Source: Anaeramoeba flamelloides (Eukaryota > Metamonada > Anaeramoebidae). From it: a stretch of DNA of 64,000 bases. The translations under genes and the position numbers were made by a program. This document shows, piece after piece, positions 45,771 through 63,600 of this stretch (its first letter is position 1; each line of letters begins with the position of its first letter). A model generated the notes under the pieces. That model was not told where the DNA came from and made no database searches. It was given only the letters and a program-made list of their open reading frames with translations. Location of the stretch: contig JANTQA010000070.1 in assembly GCA_027625915.1 (NCBI GenBank), positions 4,159,001-4,223,000 on the forward strand. The letters are read 5' to 3'.

Positions 45771-48715
45771 ATACCCCAAATTTTTTACAAAAAATTGAAA
45801 GAAGACAAAAAGAATAAAAATTGTAAAATATCTTAAATTAGACTTTCATACACTATTCATATGTTATTGTCGATTAAGATTGGAATACAATACCTTAACC
45901 AAAAATATGATTTAAAAGAATGTTAATTTAAGGAAAGTCAAAATAGAGGATATTTTAGCTTTGTTGAACAAAAAATATTGATCCATAAAATGCAATGAAT
46001 TCTCATACAAATCAAGGAAAAATTAAAATTGATTTATTTTTCGTATTCCTACTGACTCTATCCAAAAATTTCCAAGTCTTAAATTTAAACTCGAAGTAAA
46101 AGCTATAGTTATTTAATATAATTCTTATATAGCAGTCTGAAAAATTTTGTTGTTTGAAATTTTATAAGATAAATTATTCTTTGATTTCTTGTTTTCAATG
46201 TGTTTGACAAAAGAAATATTTTTGAAAAAAAAACAAAAATTTGAACAAGAATGATTAATAACATTCTTGTAAGTCAATAAAATGTTATTTTTTATATAAG
46301 TAATCTGAACAGACTCTAAAATATTAATAATCGTAGCTTTCCTTAATATTTTTGCTTGGTCTTAGCTTCTACTCCAAATAATTCTTTTTCATAAAAGTTT
46401 TCGAACTCTGATTTTTTTACACTTCAGGAATAGAGTGCTTGGTCTCATAGGTGTCCACTCAAACTCGATAAACAAACTCCTTTACAAACTAGAGTAAAAT
46501 GAATGAACATTTTGAAGAAGAATTAATTTTTTCAAATTAATTTTCAGTTAAAAGAACAAATCTTTTTTGTTTGGATTTTTTGATCCATTTTGAAAAAGAA
46601 ATATAAATCAAACATTGTTGTTTTAGAGAAATCCCAATTAGAGTAATTTCTGATCATTTAGGTATGCAAATAATCTTTTAAATTAAATCTTTTTTAGTTT
46701 GACAAGAACAATAAACTATTTGATCCTTGAACATCTGAAAAAAGTGATTAGTTATTTTATTCATAAATATTTATTAAATATCTTTGAAATTAAGAAGATC
46801 AGGTAATATTTATTTTTCAAATGTTAAGAGTATACAGAAAAAACCATTATTATAAAAAAAAGTTATTTGATAAGAATTATTTATTTTATTAGAATTATTT
46901 TTTTGGTATTAATTTTATTTTTTGAAAATGATTAAACAATTGCAAAAGAAATAATACAAACTATATGATACTTTAATATTTAGATTACCACTTATTTATT
47001 AAAAAGATTACGATTATGTTATTAATTATTGTTTAAAAATAATCAAATTTATAGGGATTTCTTAATCTTTTCAATATAATTTTTAAAGATTTTAAAAAGG
47101 TATTTTTTTGTAATTTTTACTTTAATTTTTTAATTTTTTTTCTCATATTTAAGGTTAAAAAAGCAAAAATTGATACGAAATATAAGTTGAATAATGAAGT
47201 TATATTGTTTTCAAGCTTAAAATTATTATTGTAATAGTTCTTGAAATAAAATATATTTTTTCCATATTAAGTAATTTTAGAATATATGAATTTATTTGTA
47301 ATGTATAGATCTTGTATTCTTCTTTCAAAAATAATATAATTTCTTTCTTATTTAAAGAAAATAATTTTTTTGATAAAATAATTTCAAAAGATTTTGAATT
47401 TTGGTCTTTTCAAAAATGAGAAAAATGAATTAAGATGTTTTAAAATAATAATTAGTTTCAAAAAATACTATTTAATAGTACTGTGAATAAAAAGTAATCA
47501 AATTTCGACTCGATTTTTCAATTTCAAGATTAATTAAAGTTTTTGAATTTGTTATTTAAACTACTTTAATATATTTATTATAGGTCTTAAAAAAGTAGGG
47601 AAAAGGTAAATTTATTTTCAGTTTTTTTTTTTATTTTTTTTTTTTTTTTTGATATTTAATGATTTCAAAAGGAAATCACTTATAGGTAATATCTTATGTT
47701 TGAGTCCTTAAATAATACTTTTAATTAAGAAAAAAGTATTTTGACTGGATCTAATTATCACTAGTTAAAGAAATATTATACATTGACAAAATATATTTCT
47801 AAATATATAATAAGAAAAAAAATTTAAAAAAAATTAAGGTAGTATTATTCTTTAATTAAAATCTGGCAAACCTCTAATAATACTCAACTTAATTGAATTT
47901 TTTAAAAAACAATTAAAAAAGAGATATAAAGAAAGTATTTTCCTTTAGTAATACATTTATATCAAAAAAAATCTGACAATATTTACCAAATATTTCAACT
48001 TTTTTTACCACCCATCATATTTAAATAATACTGGGGAAAAATAATATTTAGATTTATTTCCAAATGATATAAATATTTCTAAAAAGGGAAATTCAAAACC
48101 AAATCAATTTCAAATAGTTTTTATTTGTTGATATTCTTTACAAGAAATGCCCCCCCAATTATAAATTATTCAGATTATTACAAACTTGTTGATATATAAA
48201 ATACCCCATAATCTAATGTGATTGTATACCAAAAAGGAAAAATTTTAATCTATTTAGAGGCATTTTGTTTTATTATCAATTTTTTTTTATTTTTAAAATA
48301 GAAAATTTGAAAAAGCATAAGAAAGAACTATATTTTCATTGTTATTGGAAATTTCAACAAAGAAGTTCTTGAAATGAAATAACTAAAATACATCTTCAAC
48401 TTCATCAAGACTTGACAATTCAAAAATATTTACAACCAATGTAATTTACTCTATTCACTAAAATGTCCATTCAATATATAACCAAATAATACATTTTTAA
48501 TTTCAATATTTAATGATTTATTTATCATATTTGTACAATATTTTTGTGAAAATTCTGTGGTCTAATTATTAATTTTTAAAACAAAAAGAGTAATTAATGA
48601 ACAGTTTATCAAATAAAAAAGAAAAGAAGAAGGTAAAAAGAAAAATAATCAAAGTATAAATATATAGAGAAAAAATAATAATATCATTTACACTACCAAA
48701 TGAATAAATATTCAC

Positions 48716-48760
48716 TGTCGTTAGGTTTTCTTGAGTTTTGGAAAAGTTAAAAAAAGCTAG
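48716..48760. repeat. Fragment of palindrome-array module
   Basis: Reads CTGTCGTTAGGTTTTCTTGA then GTTTTGG, the boundary and first arm of the module found at 8918 and 58560, without its partner arm. Confidence 0.5.
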
Positions 48761-49539
48761 AAACTTGTCGAAAGATACCCATAATTTATTGGATGAGGAA
48801 AAAACCTAATAAAAAGATAAATGTAGAGTATTACGTAAAAGAATTCAATTTAATTCCTTATTTTTTTAGTTTATTATTTCTATAATATTCCTATATATTT
48901 TTATAATGAAAAATATGAAATTTCTATTTTTAAAATTTTAATATTTTATTTTTGTTATGGTTTATTCTCTGGATTTTTATTTCATTGTTTTTTTTTTGCT
49001 GTAAATGTAAAAATTTAAATCATAATGTACACTAAATGATTATTTTTACGAGAATAAACCCTATTAAAAATCAGTGAATTATGTCTGAAATGATAAAAAT
49101 AAAAATGTATAATGATTTAAATTAAAAACTTAAATTATTTAGAATAATAAACTCAAAAAAATTAAAAGTAAATTATGCCCAAAAACTTTCAAAAGGAATC
49201 ATCTAATGATTTAAAAATTCTTTAAAATTATTTGAGTATGGTTAGTAAGTTGTGAGAAGAAAAAAAAAAAACTATCAAGAGAAACACTTAAAAAACTCTC
49301 TGAGAATACTATTAATAAAAAAAAAAATTGAAAAATCCAAGTTAAGGATTATTCGAATTTTATTCCCAGTGATTATTACTTTTATACCCACAACACGAAT
49401 TATGAACTCAAAGTAATGTTGAGTTAATAGATCTTTGATAAAATGCACAATTTAGGTTGTTTTTAAAAATTTTGTGTTGAGCAAAAAAATTTACTTTCCA
49501 TATCCAAATTTTTCACTCAAAATTTTCGACTTCCAAAAT

Positions 49540-49643
49540 GATATTGGGAAAATGTCACTCCACTTTATATTGAAGAATGTTAGAGTTGGTGGTGAGTGTA
49601 ACCACCCATTTGAAAAGAAAGTGGAGGACATTTTCCCAATATC
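49540..49643. repeat. Isolated long hairpin
   Basis: GATATTGGGAAAATGTCACT and CACTTT at the left pair with AAAGTGGAGGACATTTTC and CCAATATC at the right; the ~27-bp arms are separated by about 48 bp. It is not related to the palindrome arrays or the MITE. No target duplication was seen. Confidence 0.8.
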
Positions 49644-49879
49644 AAAAAAAAAAAGCTTTTTATTTTTGCCTTACTTTGTAGGGATTTTTCGAAAAGTTTT
49701 GGGATCAATCAATGATTTTAGTCAAAATCTTAAATTGCTAAAAATTGGAAATATTTAACTTTCCCTCAATTCATTATATTTTAAAGGTCTTAATCTATTT
49801 ACTGCTTTGTATTTCAATGCTCACAGAGCATAAAATTCAGATAGTCCTTAAACTAAAATATTACATTAATTTATCATTT

Positions 49880-50580
49880 CACAATAGTTAATAACTATTA
49901 TTTTACAATAGAATAAACATCCCTAACTCGAAATTCTTTTTGCTATTTTATTTATTGTCAATATCAATACTACACTTTTTGAAAGTCATTAGTCTAGAAA
50001 TAAATGTTTTTTTTTTGTTTTAGAAAATTTATGTATCATTGAGAACATTGAATTTTAGTTTAATTCAACTTTGAGATAATAAGTTGGATAGAAAATAACT
50101 ACTAGTTTTAAATATATTATACTTTTCTAATTAAACTGAAATGTTACAAACAAAATTCTAATGATAAATATTGAAACTGTCCTAGGTTTTTCAGAATTTA
50201 AAAGAATTGAGTATAATCTAGTATTTTACTCTATTCTTATAAGTTTTGGAAAATCTAACTAAAATTTTCTTGAGGTTTTCAATTTTATTTGTAAAATCTT
50301 TTGATTTTCGATTTGTTTCCTAACCTCAAGAAAACCAAACAGAAAATCAAAAAAAAATATTTTTTTCAATTTATAGAAACAATAATTCTTTGATGCTTAA
50401 AATAATTGATTTCCCATTTGAAAGACGTTTATCAGATCAAAATACTTTTTAAAAAAATAAATAACCTCTTAATTGTGAAGAAATAGTTTTAAAATTTTTT
50501 ACCATTAAATTGATAAAAATATAAATATAACCTGGAAAATTGGATTTTCCAACAAAAATTGTAAAATATCTTACAAACGA
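49880..50580 (+). repeat. Dispersed repeat R5, copy 2, with small palindrome array
   Basis: Flanks 49880-50180 and 50350-50580 match those of 24340-25880. It ends about 170 bp before the PLAA start codon, so it may overlap that promoter. Confidence 0.6.
50182..50345. repeat. Nested palindrome array, locus 5
   Basis: Starts CTGTCCTAGGTTTTTCAGAA and carries two hairpins: one with arms TTTAAAAGAATTGAGTATAA and ACTCTATTCTTATAAGTTTT, and one with arms TTTTCTTGAGGTTTTCAATT and CTAACCTCAAGAAAACC. It sits in the middle of repeat R5. Confidence 0.8.
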
Positions 50581-50750
50581 ATTATTGATCAAAGATCTCT
50601 AATTAAACAATCAAATTTATTCTATGTTAAGTCATTTAAAAAATAAAAAAGTAGCAAATGTTTCATTTTTTATTCAAAAAATTTTTTCTTGAAGCAAATT
50701 CTATCAATTAAATTTTAGTCATAAAATTTATTTTTTTATACTTTTATAAA

Positions 50751-56708
<5,958 letters not shown>

Positions 56709-58189
56709 ACACTGTTTATTTTCGAGAAATATTTCCCAAAAAGTTTAGTAAATAGTAAATTGATGAAAATATCCACAAAAAAATCTTGATTTTTTCAAGA
56801 GCATTATTGGATCTAATAATGATAAAAATGAATATATAAAATAAAAATTTAAGTAATTCTATTTCTTTTATCTCAAAATATTTCGACCCTTTTATTTTTT
56901 TATTTCATTTTGATACTGTTTTCAACAAATTTATTTAAATTTTATACATAATTTTTTAATTTAAGAATTCAAATTAATATATATATATATATATATCTAA
57001 TCTTTAAACAATTTAATTATTATTTTTTTCAGGGTATATTAGTATTTTGTAAAAATAAAAATAAATAAATATGGTATACATTAACAAAATCTTAAAGTTA
57101 ATTCTTTAATAAAAAAAATAAAAAAAATTTTTTTTTGATTGAACAGAGGTATATCAAAGAAAGTGTGACTTTTTTTATTTTAATATTTCAAAAAAATATT
57201 CTTTTAAAGTCATTCTATTCGTAAATAGGCACAATAAAAATGAAGAGGGATATTAATACTAATTGAAAAATGCCTAGTGTGTATATTTCAAAATATTTCT
57301 TAAATATGAAAAAAAAAATTAATACTTTTTTTGGATTTTTGAGACTTTTTAACTTTTTGGTTTGTATATACTTTTAACTTTTTCCAAATTTCCTTTTCTT
57401 AAGTTTTTTGGGTTACTTCGGTTAACCTCTTTTTATTTTAAATGTAAAGGGAAGGTAAAAATAAACAAAGAATCATTTAAGAATGGGAAAACTTTTTTTA
57501 TGATTAGATCGAAACTAAACTTGATCAGATCAGATCTTGAACGAAGAGAAGTGGACTTAGGTAACAATCGATGAAATGAACCCAACTGATTATATTTTAA
57601 GCAAACCCTATCTATCCTGTAATAAAATAGGCGATTTGAATAGACCCCTTTTATAGAATCTGCCTAGTTGGTATTTCGTACTAGGATTTCAAAAGAACTA
57701 GATTTGTGAAAGTTTTAAATAAATAAAAATAAAATAAAAAAAAGCAAAGTAACTCAAAAGAAAACTAATTCTGATTCTTAAAAACTCAGGGCTTTTTAGA
57801 TGTAGATCTCGAAATTTCTAAATTTAAAATGCTAATAAAGAATCCTTTTTCATTTAATCAATAGTTAGTCAAATAATTAAACCTCTTTATTCGAAAAAAT
57901 TATGGTGGCGATCCAGAAAAAATCGGCATAAAAGGAAATACCCACCAACTCAATCAATACCCTTGGAGTACAAAAAAAAACCTCTTGATGCTTAAGTTTT
58001 GACTTTATATCATTATTATTTTCGAATTCTTTTTCATTTCATCCTATTCATCATCCTTTTCTTGTCTTTGTAGAAAAATAAAATTTTTCCTTTCATTTGT
58101 TTTTCAAGAAAAGCTATCCTATGAGACACAATATCTTCTACAGTACAAACGAACATAAAAACTCACAATCAATTTAAAGTTTCAGAAAG

Positions 58190-58915
58190 TATTGTCGAGT
58201 GCAGCCGAGTGTCTAGGTTTTCGAGAATTCAAAAGAATAGAGTCAAATATATTGGTTTTCCAAATAAACGGAAAACTCAAGAAAAGCTAATGGTGATTGT
58301 TTTAGAATTTGAGAAATTAAAAGAAAATTTTTTAAATTTTTTTTTATTTCTCAAATTAAAAAAAAGTTAACGGCGATTTTTTAGAATTCACAAGAATAAA
58401 GAAAAACCATAGAATGTACTCAATTCTTTTAAATTCTTGACAGGCTAATGGCGGTTTTTTTTACTTGATAGAAATAAACTCTCAATTAAATAAATTTTCG
58501 GTTTATTTCAAATAAAAAAAAAAACCTAACGAAAAGTGTCGTAGAGTGTAGCCGAGTGACTAGGTTTTCTTGAGGTTTTCTGTTTTATTTGTTAAATCTA
58601 TGGATTTTTGTTAGGTTTTTTTGAGTTTTCTATTTTTTTTGAAAATCAATAGATTTTTGTTAGATTTTTTTTAATTTTTGAAATAAACCGAAAATTTATT
58701 AAAATTTTCTGTTTATTTCAAAAAGTAAAAAAAACCTTGAACACTTCAGAAATAAAATAGAAAACCTCAAAAAAACCTAGAACACTTCACAAATAAACAG
58801 AAAACTCAAGAAAACCTAACGACGCTTTTCCAAAAGTCAAAAGAATAGAGAAAAATCAATGCTTTTACTCAATTCTTTTGAATTACGGAAAACCTAACGG
58901 CAAACTTGAAGTAAT
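58190..58915. repeat. Nested palindrome array, locus 7 (largest well-kept)
   Basis: Modules in order: TCGAGAATTCAAAAGAATAG with a truncated partner; a hairpin around 58300-58370 (AGAAATTAAAAG with its complement); AATTCACAAGAATAAAG with ACTCAATTCTTTTAAATTCT; a hairpin around 58460-58530; then a large nested structure 58560-58820 in which TTCTTGAGGTTTTCTGTTTT and GTTTTCTATTTT flank a central palindrome (AATAAACCGAAAATTTATTA) and are mirrored by AATAGAAAACCTCAAAAAAA and AACAGAAAACTCAAGAAAAC; and a final AATTCTTTTGAATTACGGAA hairpin ending CCTAACGGC. Confidence 0.9.
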
Positions 58916-58945
58916 TTTGTTGACTTACCTCTCTTCAATAATAAT
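58908..58945. repeat. IR-1 inner-end fragment
   Basis: GAAGTAATTTTGTTGACTTA followed by CCTCTCTTCAATAATAATA resembles the inner part of the IR-1 arm (GGTAATTTTGTTGAATCACC, CCTCAATAATA). It abuts the end of palindrome array 7. Confidence 0.5.
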
Positions 58946-59207
58946 AACTAAAAAATAAAAAAACATTTTTTTTTTTTTATCAAATCAAAAAAAAATTAAT
59001 ACTTTATAAAAGTATCTAAAACTTCAAAAGATTTAATAAAACTTTTACATTCATAAATAACCTTATAAAAGTGGAAAAAAAATATTTATTGAAAATAATT
59101 AAAAAAAAAAAAAAAAGATGCTAATCAGAAACTAGAAAAACAATCGCAAATGTAAAAATCTATTCTAATTAATATCTTTATTTAAAAATTTTTATATTTA
59201 ATTTTCA

Positions 59208-60606
59208 TTATTTTTTTTTTTTCCTACGTTTATACCTATGCTTGGATTTAAAGGTAGTTTTTTCTCTTTTTTCAATAGTGCTTTTATCTCTTGACCAACC
59301 TTTAGTAAGAAGTTTTTTTTTCAATCGTTGTTGTATGACATTGTATTGATTTTCTTCAAAATTTGGATCCTTTTTCTTCTTTTGCTTAATTTTTTCTTTC
59401 TTTCTATTTCGTTTTCTTTTGATCTGATTCATTGTTTGTTCCTTTTTATAGTTTTTATTTTTTGATAAGGATTTAGCCAATTTGGATTCTCTCAATTGGA
59501 ATAGTTTTTCTTTTTCTGTCATCTGTTTTTTCTTTTTTGTATTTGAAAGATTTTTTAATTTGGCCTTTTTAATTTTTTCCTTTTCCTTTTTTTTTAGTTC
59601 CTCCTGTAAACGTTGTTTTTTTTGGTCTTCTATTTCTGAATGTATTCCTAAATAATTTTTTAAATCTTTAAATTTTTCCATTTTTTTTTCTCGGTTTGAT
59701 TGATACCATACTCTTTTGGGTCGATCCATGATTTGATTTTGATATTTAAGTAAATTACTCGCTCTATTAATTTCTTTTTGTGCAATTCCTAAGACGTCTT
59801 CAATTTTCTCCTCTTCAATGATTTCCAAGATTTCATTTTCATAGGAATTAATTGATCGCTTCCAAAAATCAACAACCTCTTCGGGTACAATTCTCCTTTT
59901 CAAATTTTTATGTGCGTTTTTGGCGATCGTTTTAATCATGGGCTTATCTTCAGACCGCATTAATGTTATTGCTCGACCGTTTGACCCTGCTCTTGCAGTT
60001 CGCCCAACACGATGAACATATTGCACAATCGTTGATGGGAATTGGAAATTAATTACCGCACTTACGTTTGGCACATCAATGCCCCGAGCTGCGACATCTG
60101 TACACATTAAAAAATCTACTTTCCCTTGACTGAATTTTTCAACAGATGCAAATCTTTCATCCTGGTTGAGATCGCCATGCAATTCCGCTGCATTGAATCC
60201 AGATAATCCAAAAATTATCTTCATACGATGTACTTGCTTTTTTGTTCGAAAAAAAATCAATACCCTTGTTGGGAAATTTCTTGAACAGAGCCCTAATAGG
60301 GTTGCTTCAGATAAATCATTATTTTCAATTTTTATAAATTCTTGAATTAAGCTTTTTGGAATTTCTAATTGAAAATTTACAGAAATCCTAATTGGCTTAT
60401 TTAAAGAGATAGCTGTTAAATCTTCGACTTTGTCGGTCATGGTTGCAGAAAATAATAATGTTTGCTTTTTTTTTGGACATTCAGAAACAATTCGATTAAT
60501 AATTTTTTCAAACCCCATACCTAATAGTCGATCTGCTTCATCAAGAACTAACATTTCTATTTTGTCAAGCCCAAATGATCTTGTATTTAATAGATGATCT
60601 AGAATT
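59208..60606 (-). CDS. DDX27: Nucleolar DEAD-box RNA helicase DDX27/Drs1, 3' exon (partial)
   Basis: Last exon of an ATP-dependent RNA helicase of 60S ribosome assembly. It opens at 60606 (acceptor AAAAAG) or 60598 (TCTAG), reading LDHLLNTRSFGLDKIEMLVL. It carries motif II DEAD (VLDEADRLLGMGFE), III SAT (FSATMTDKVEDLT), IV (RVLIFFRTKKQVHRM), V (DVAARGIDVPNVSAVINF) and VI (YVHRVGRTARAGSNGRA). The tail matches DDX27 rather than other DEAD proteins: RPKRVWYQSNREKKMEK, Lys-rich coiled coil, and terminal FKSKHRYKRRKKKK (human FKSKSRYKRRK). The Q, Walker A, Ia and Ib motifs are absent and no exon encoding them was found between 60607 and 64000, so they should lie beyond the window behind an intron of at least 3.4 kb. 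Confidence 0.95.
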
Positions 60607-63600
60607 CTTTTTATTTTTTTATATTTTAAAAAATATTTGTTATAAATTAAAAATATTTATTATAAATTAATTATTTTAATTAAAAATGAAATTTATAATT
60701 TTGTCGAAATATTTCAATTTTTTTTTTTTTTTATAGAAACAATATATTTATTATTTGAGACTTTCTGTTGTGTATATGTCGTTAACTACAATTTTGATAT
60801 TTTTTATTTTGTGAAATTTTTAGATAATTGACAAAAAAAATAATTTTAATTCTTTATTTGAATATTAAAACATGAATGTGAATTGTTGATTAATAAACTA
60901 ATATAGAGAAAAAAATCAAAGATAATAAACTGAAAATTTTTTTTGCTTACTTATTGTGAAAACATAATTAAAAATCTATTAATTTGGAATTGGATGAAGA
61001 GTTACTTATTGAAATTTGAATTTAATAAGATTAAAAAAGTTTAGATAATCTAGATTTTTTGATCCAAAGGGATTTACACAAAATAGATCTGTTTTGAAAA
61101 AAGAAAGGTTTTGAAATACTACAATATTAAGAAACATAAGTAAAAAAGGTATTTATTTATTTTTTTTAGTTTAATAATTTTTTTGGAAATTATCCATTTC
61201 AATTTCGGATTCTAAAGCACAAAAATGTATATTTAGATTAGAGTAAGACTGGAAAACAGTAATTGATTGCACTTTTTGAAGTGAAACTTTCTTTCAAAAA
61301 ATTAAATCTTCGATAGACATGGGGATTTTGGGACATATTTTCATTCATGAGATTTACTTTTTGAGATTATTTGTTTGTAATTGTTTTTAAAAAAATACAA
61401 ATATACGCTGGAAAGAAAACGATTTATAACTTGAATGTTTGGTATTTGTTGGATTTTATCTTTTTTTGGTTGAAAGAAAATAATTCAAAAAAAGAAATTT
61501 AATTTCTCAACTCATAGAAAGAAGAGTTTAGTTTCCATTTAGATTTTCAAATTGTTTTGTTTTAGTGGTGTGATTCCACTTGCTACATCAAAAAAGGAGT
61601 TGTATTTTTTCATTTGAAAAAAAATTCAAATGAAATTTCAATTTTAACAAAAAAAAATAATAATTGTTTACTCTATATTTATTCATATTTGAATTTCTAA
61701 AAACACAAGCCACTTCAACCCCTTTTGACTGATCTTTAAATTATTTTGATTTTAGTAACTCAAAAATAATAAAACGTTGAAAATTTTTTTTATTTTTTTC
61801 AATTTTCAGTTGAAGATTCTGGTGATTATTGAACTCAAATAGCGAACCGAGATGTTGGTTTTAACTGTATTTTAATCGAATTTAGGTTTTTATATTCTTA
61901 AAAACAAAATTTTCAAAAAATATATTATCTCCGTATATTAAGATATATTATATATATATAATAAAAGAAAACAAAAGTAATTTATTTGATTATATAGCAA
62001 TTGATATTTTGGGGTCTGTATTCTTTTATAATATCTGAATGTATGTGTGCTTCATAAAAATATATATATAAACTTCATTCCAAAAATTTGTATACACACA
62101 AAATCAAAAATTGGAAAAATAAAACTCAATTTATTATATTTTTCCAAACTTAATATAAAACCACATTTAACTCCTCAGTATTAATGTTTTTATAATCAAT
62201 CTTTTTATCCAAATAAAAAAAAAAAAATAAAATAAAACGAAAAAATAAAAAATTGTATGTCTCCAAAATTTTGAAATGATCGAAAATAACAATTATTGGT
62301 AAATTTGTTTAAATTTCACCAACAATTGTTGATCAATCAAATGATAAGATACCATCTACCAATTATATGTGATTTTTTATTTTAACAGAACTCACTCTAA
62401 CCGTGTATCAATCATTGTAAAAAAAAAAAAAAAAAAAAAACTGTCATCTCAAAACGAAATAGATTACTTTACTGGTTAAAATGAAATGAAAACATCACAG
62501 AAAGAACAAAAAAATGAAATAGTTTGTAAAATCAAAATTATTTCCATATTAAATGTAAAGTGTGGTAGTGTTATTCGTTCAACTGTTTAAAACTGTGTCC
62601 AAAATTTTGGAATTTAGTTTAGTTAGTAAAATCAAAATTATTTCCAAATTGAATGAAAGTGAATTATTATTATTCTTTAGAACTATTTTATCCCAGCCTA
62701 ATATTTTTGGAATTTAGTTTAATTCAAATATCACTTAATCTGAATTATCTGAAACAATTTTTCTTAATCAAAGGGAAATCTAAGGTACATCATTTATCTA
62801 TGAGAAATTAAAAAAAAAAAAATGATATAAAAAACAAAAAAACTAAAAAATGGTAAAAATGATTGTTCAAAACCAAAATTACTTCCAAATTCAATAAAGC
62901 TGTGAGTATTGTTCTTCTTTAAATAATTTTAACTGTGTAAAAAATATTGAAATTTATTGTTCCTGTCCAAGGTTAAATGAAAAATCATTTAATCTGGTAA
63001 TGATAGAATTTTGAAGTGATTAAATTTGTTTCTTCTTTCGTGACTAAATTCGTGACTAAATTTGGAACTCCCAATTCAAAGTAAATATTGAAATTTAGTA
63101 TAATAATAACTAGAATATGACACAATTTTTTTTTTCAAAGATATTATATGAAAATTTCCTGATCTAAAAGTACAAGTCTATTTGAATCTATTTAATATAC
63201 TTTGTTCTAATAAAATAAATAAAAATAAAAAAAATGTCTCCAAATTATTGTTCTGTGTATGTCGATTGGCATATACCGTGTATTGGCATTTATTCCTAGG
63301 TGAGATTTAAAGAAAAAAATCTATATTATTTTAAGTTCTTTATATTGTCTAATATGATGAATTTTCTTTCAAATCTACTCTTTCAAATAATCATATTTTG
63401 AATATTTAAAAAAGTTTTTTAAATTCAAAAAAAAAATTTTCTTTTAAAAAAATAATCTTTTTTAAAAATTAAACAATGATTTTTTTTTGGTTTTTGAAGG
63501 TGTTGAATTTAAAATAGTTTATTTTGGGGTTGGGTATTTCTTGGTTTATTTATTTCTTTTTTATTTATTTATTTTTTGATGAAATATAAATTATTTTATT

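Larger units (their letters stand above)
45771..50750. other. Divergent five-kb spacer between CDK and PLAA
   Basis: Both genes start outward from here, so promoters of both should lie in it, but no element could be named. It contains a short palindrome fragment (48716-48760), a hairpin (49540-49643) and repeat R5 copy 2 with a palindrome array (49880-50580). The open frame at 49474-49758 spans the hairpin and looks fortuitous. Confidence 0.6.
56709..59207. other. Convergent intergenic spacer, PLAA to DDX27
   Basis: Contains a TA run (56976-56996), a somewhat G/C-richer segment 57480-57680 in which no gene or tRNA could be recognised, and the largest palindrome array (58190-58915). Confidence 0.6.

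Noticed and set aside
49474-49758. 94-codon frame upstream of PLAA
   Set aside because: Runs through a 104-bp hairpin, has no recognisable domain and no codon texture of the real genes.
57480-57680. G/C-richer segment suspected of hiding a tRNA or small RNA
   Set aside because: No cloverleaf, no B box and no match to 5S, U6 or other RNAs known to me.
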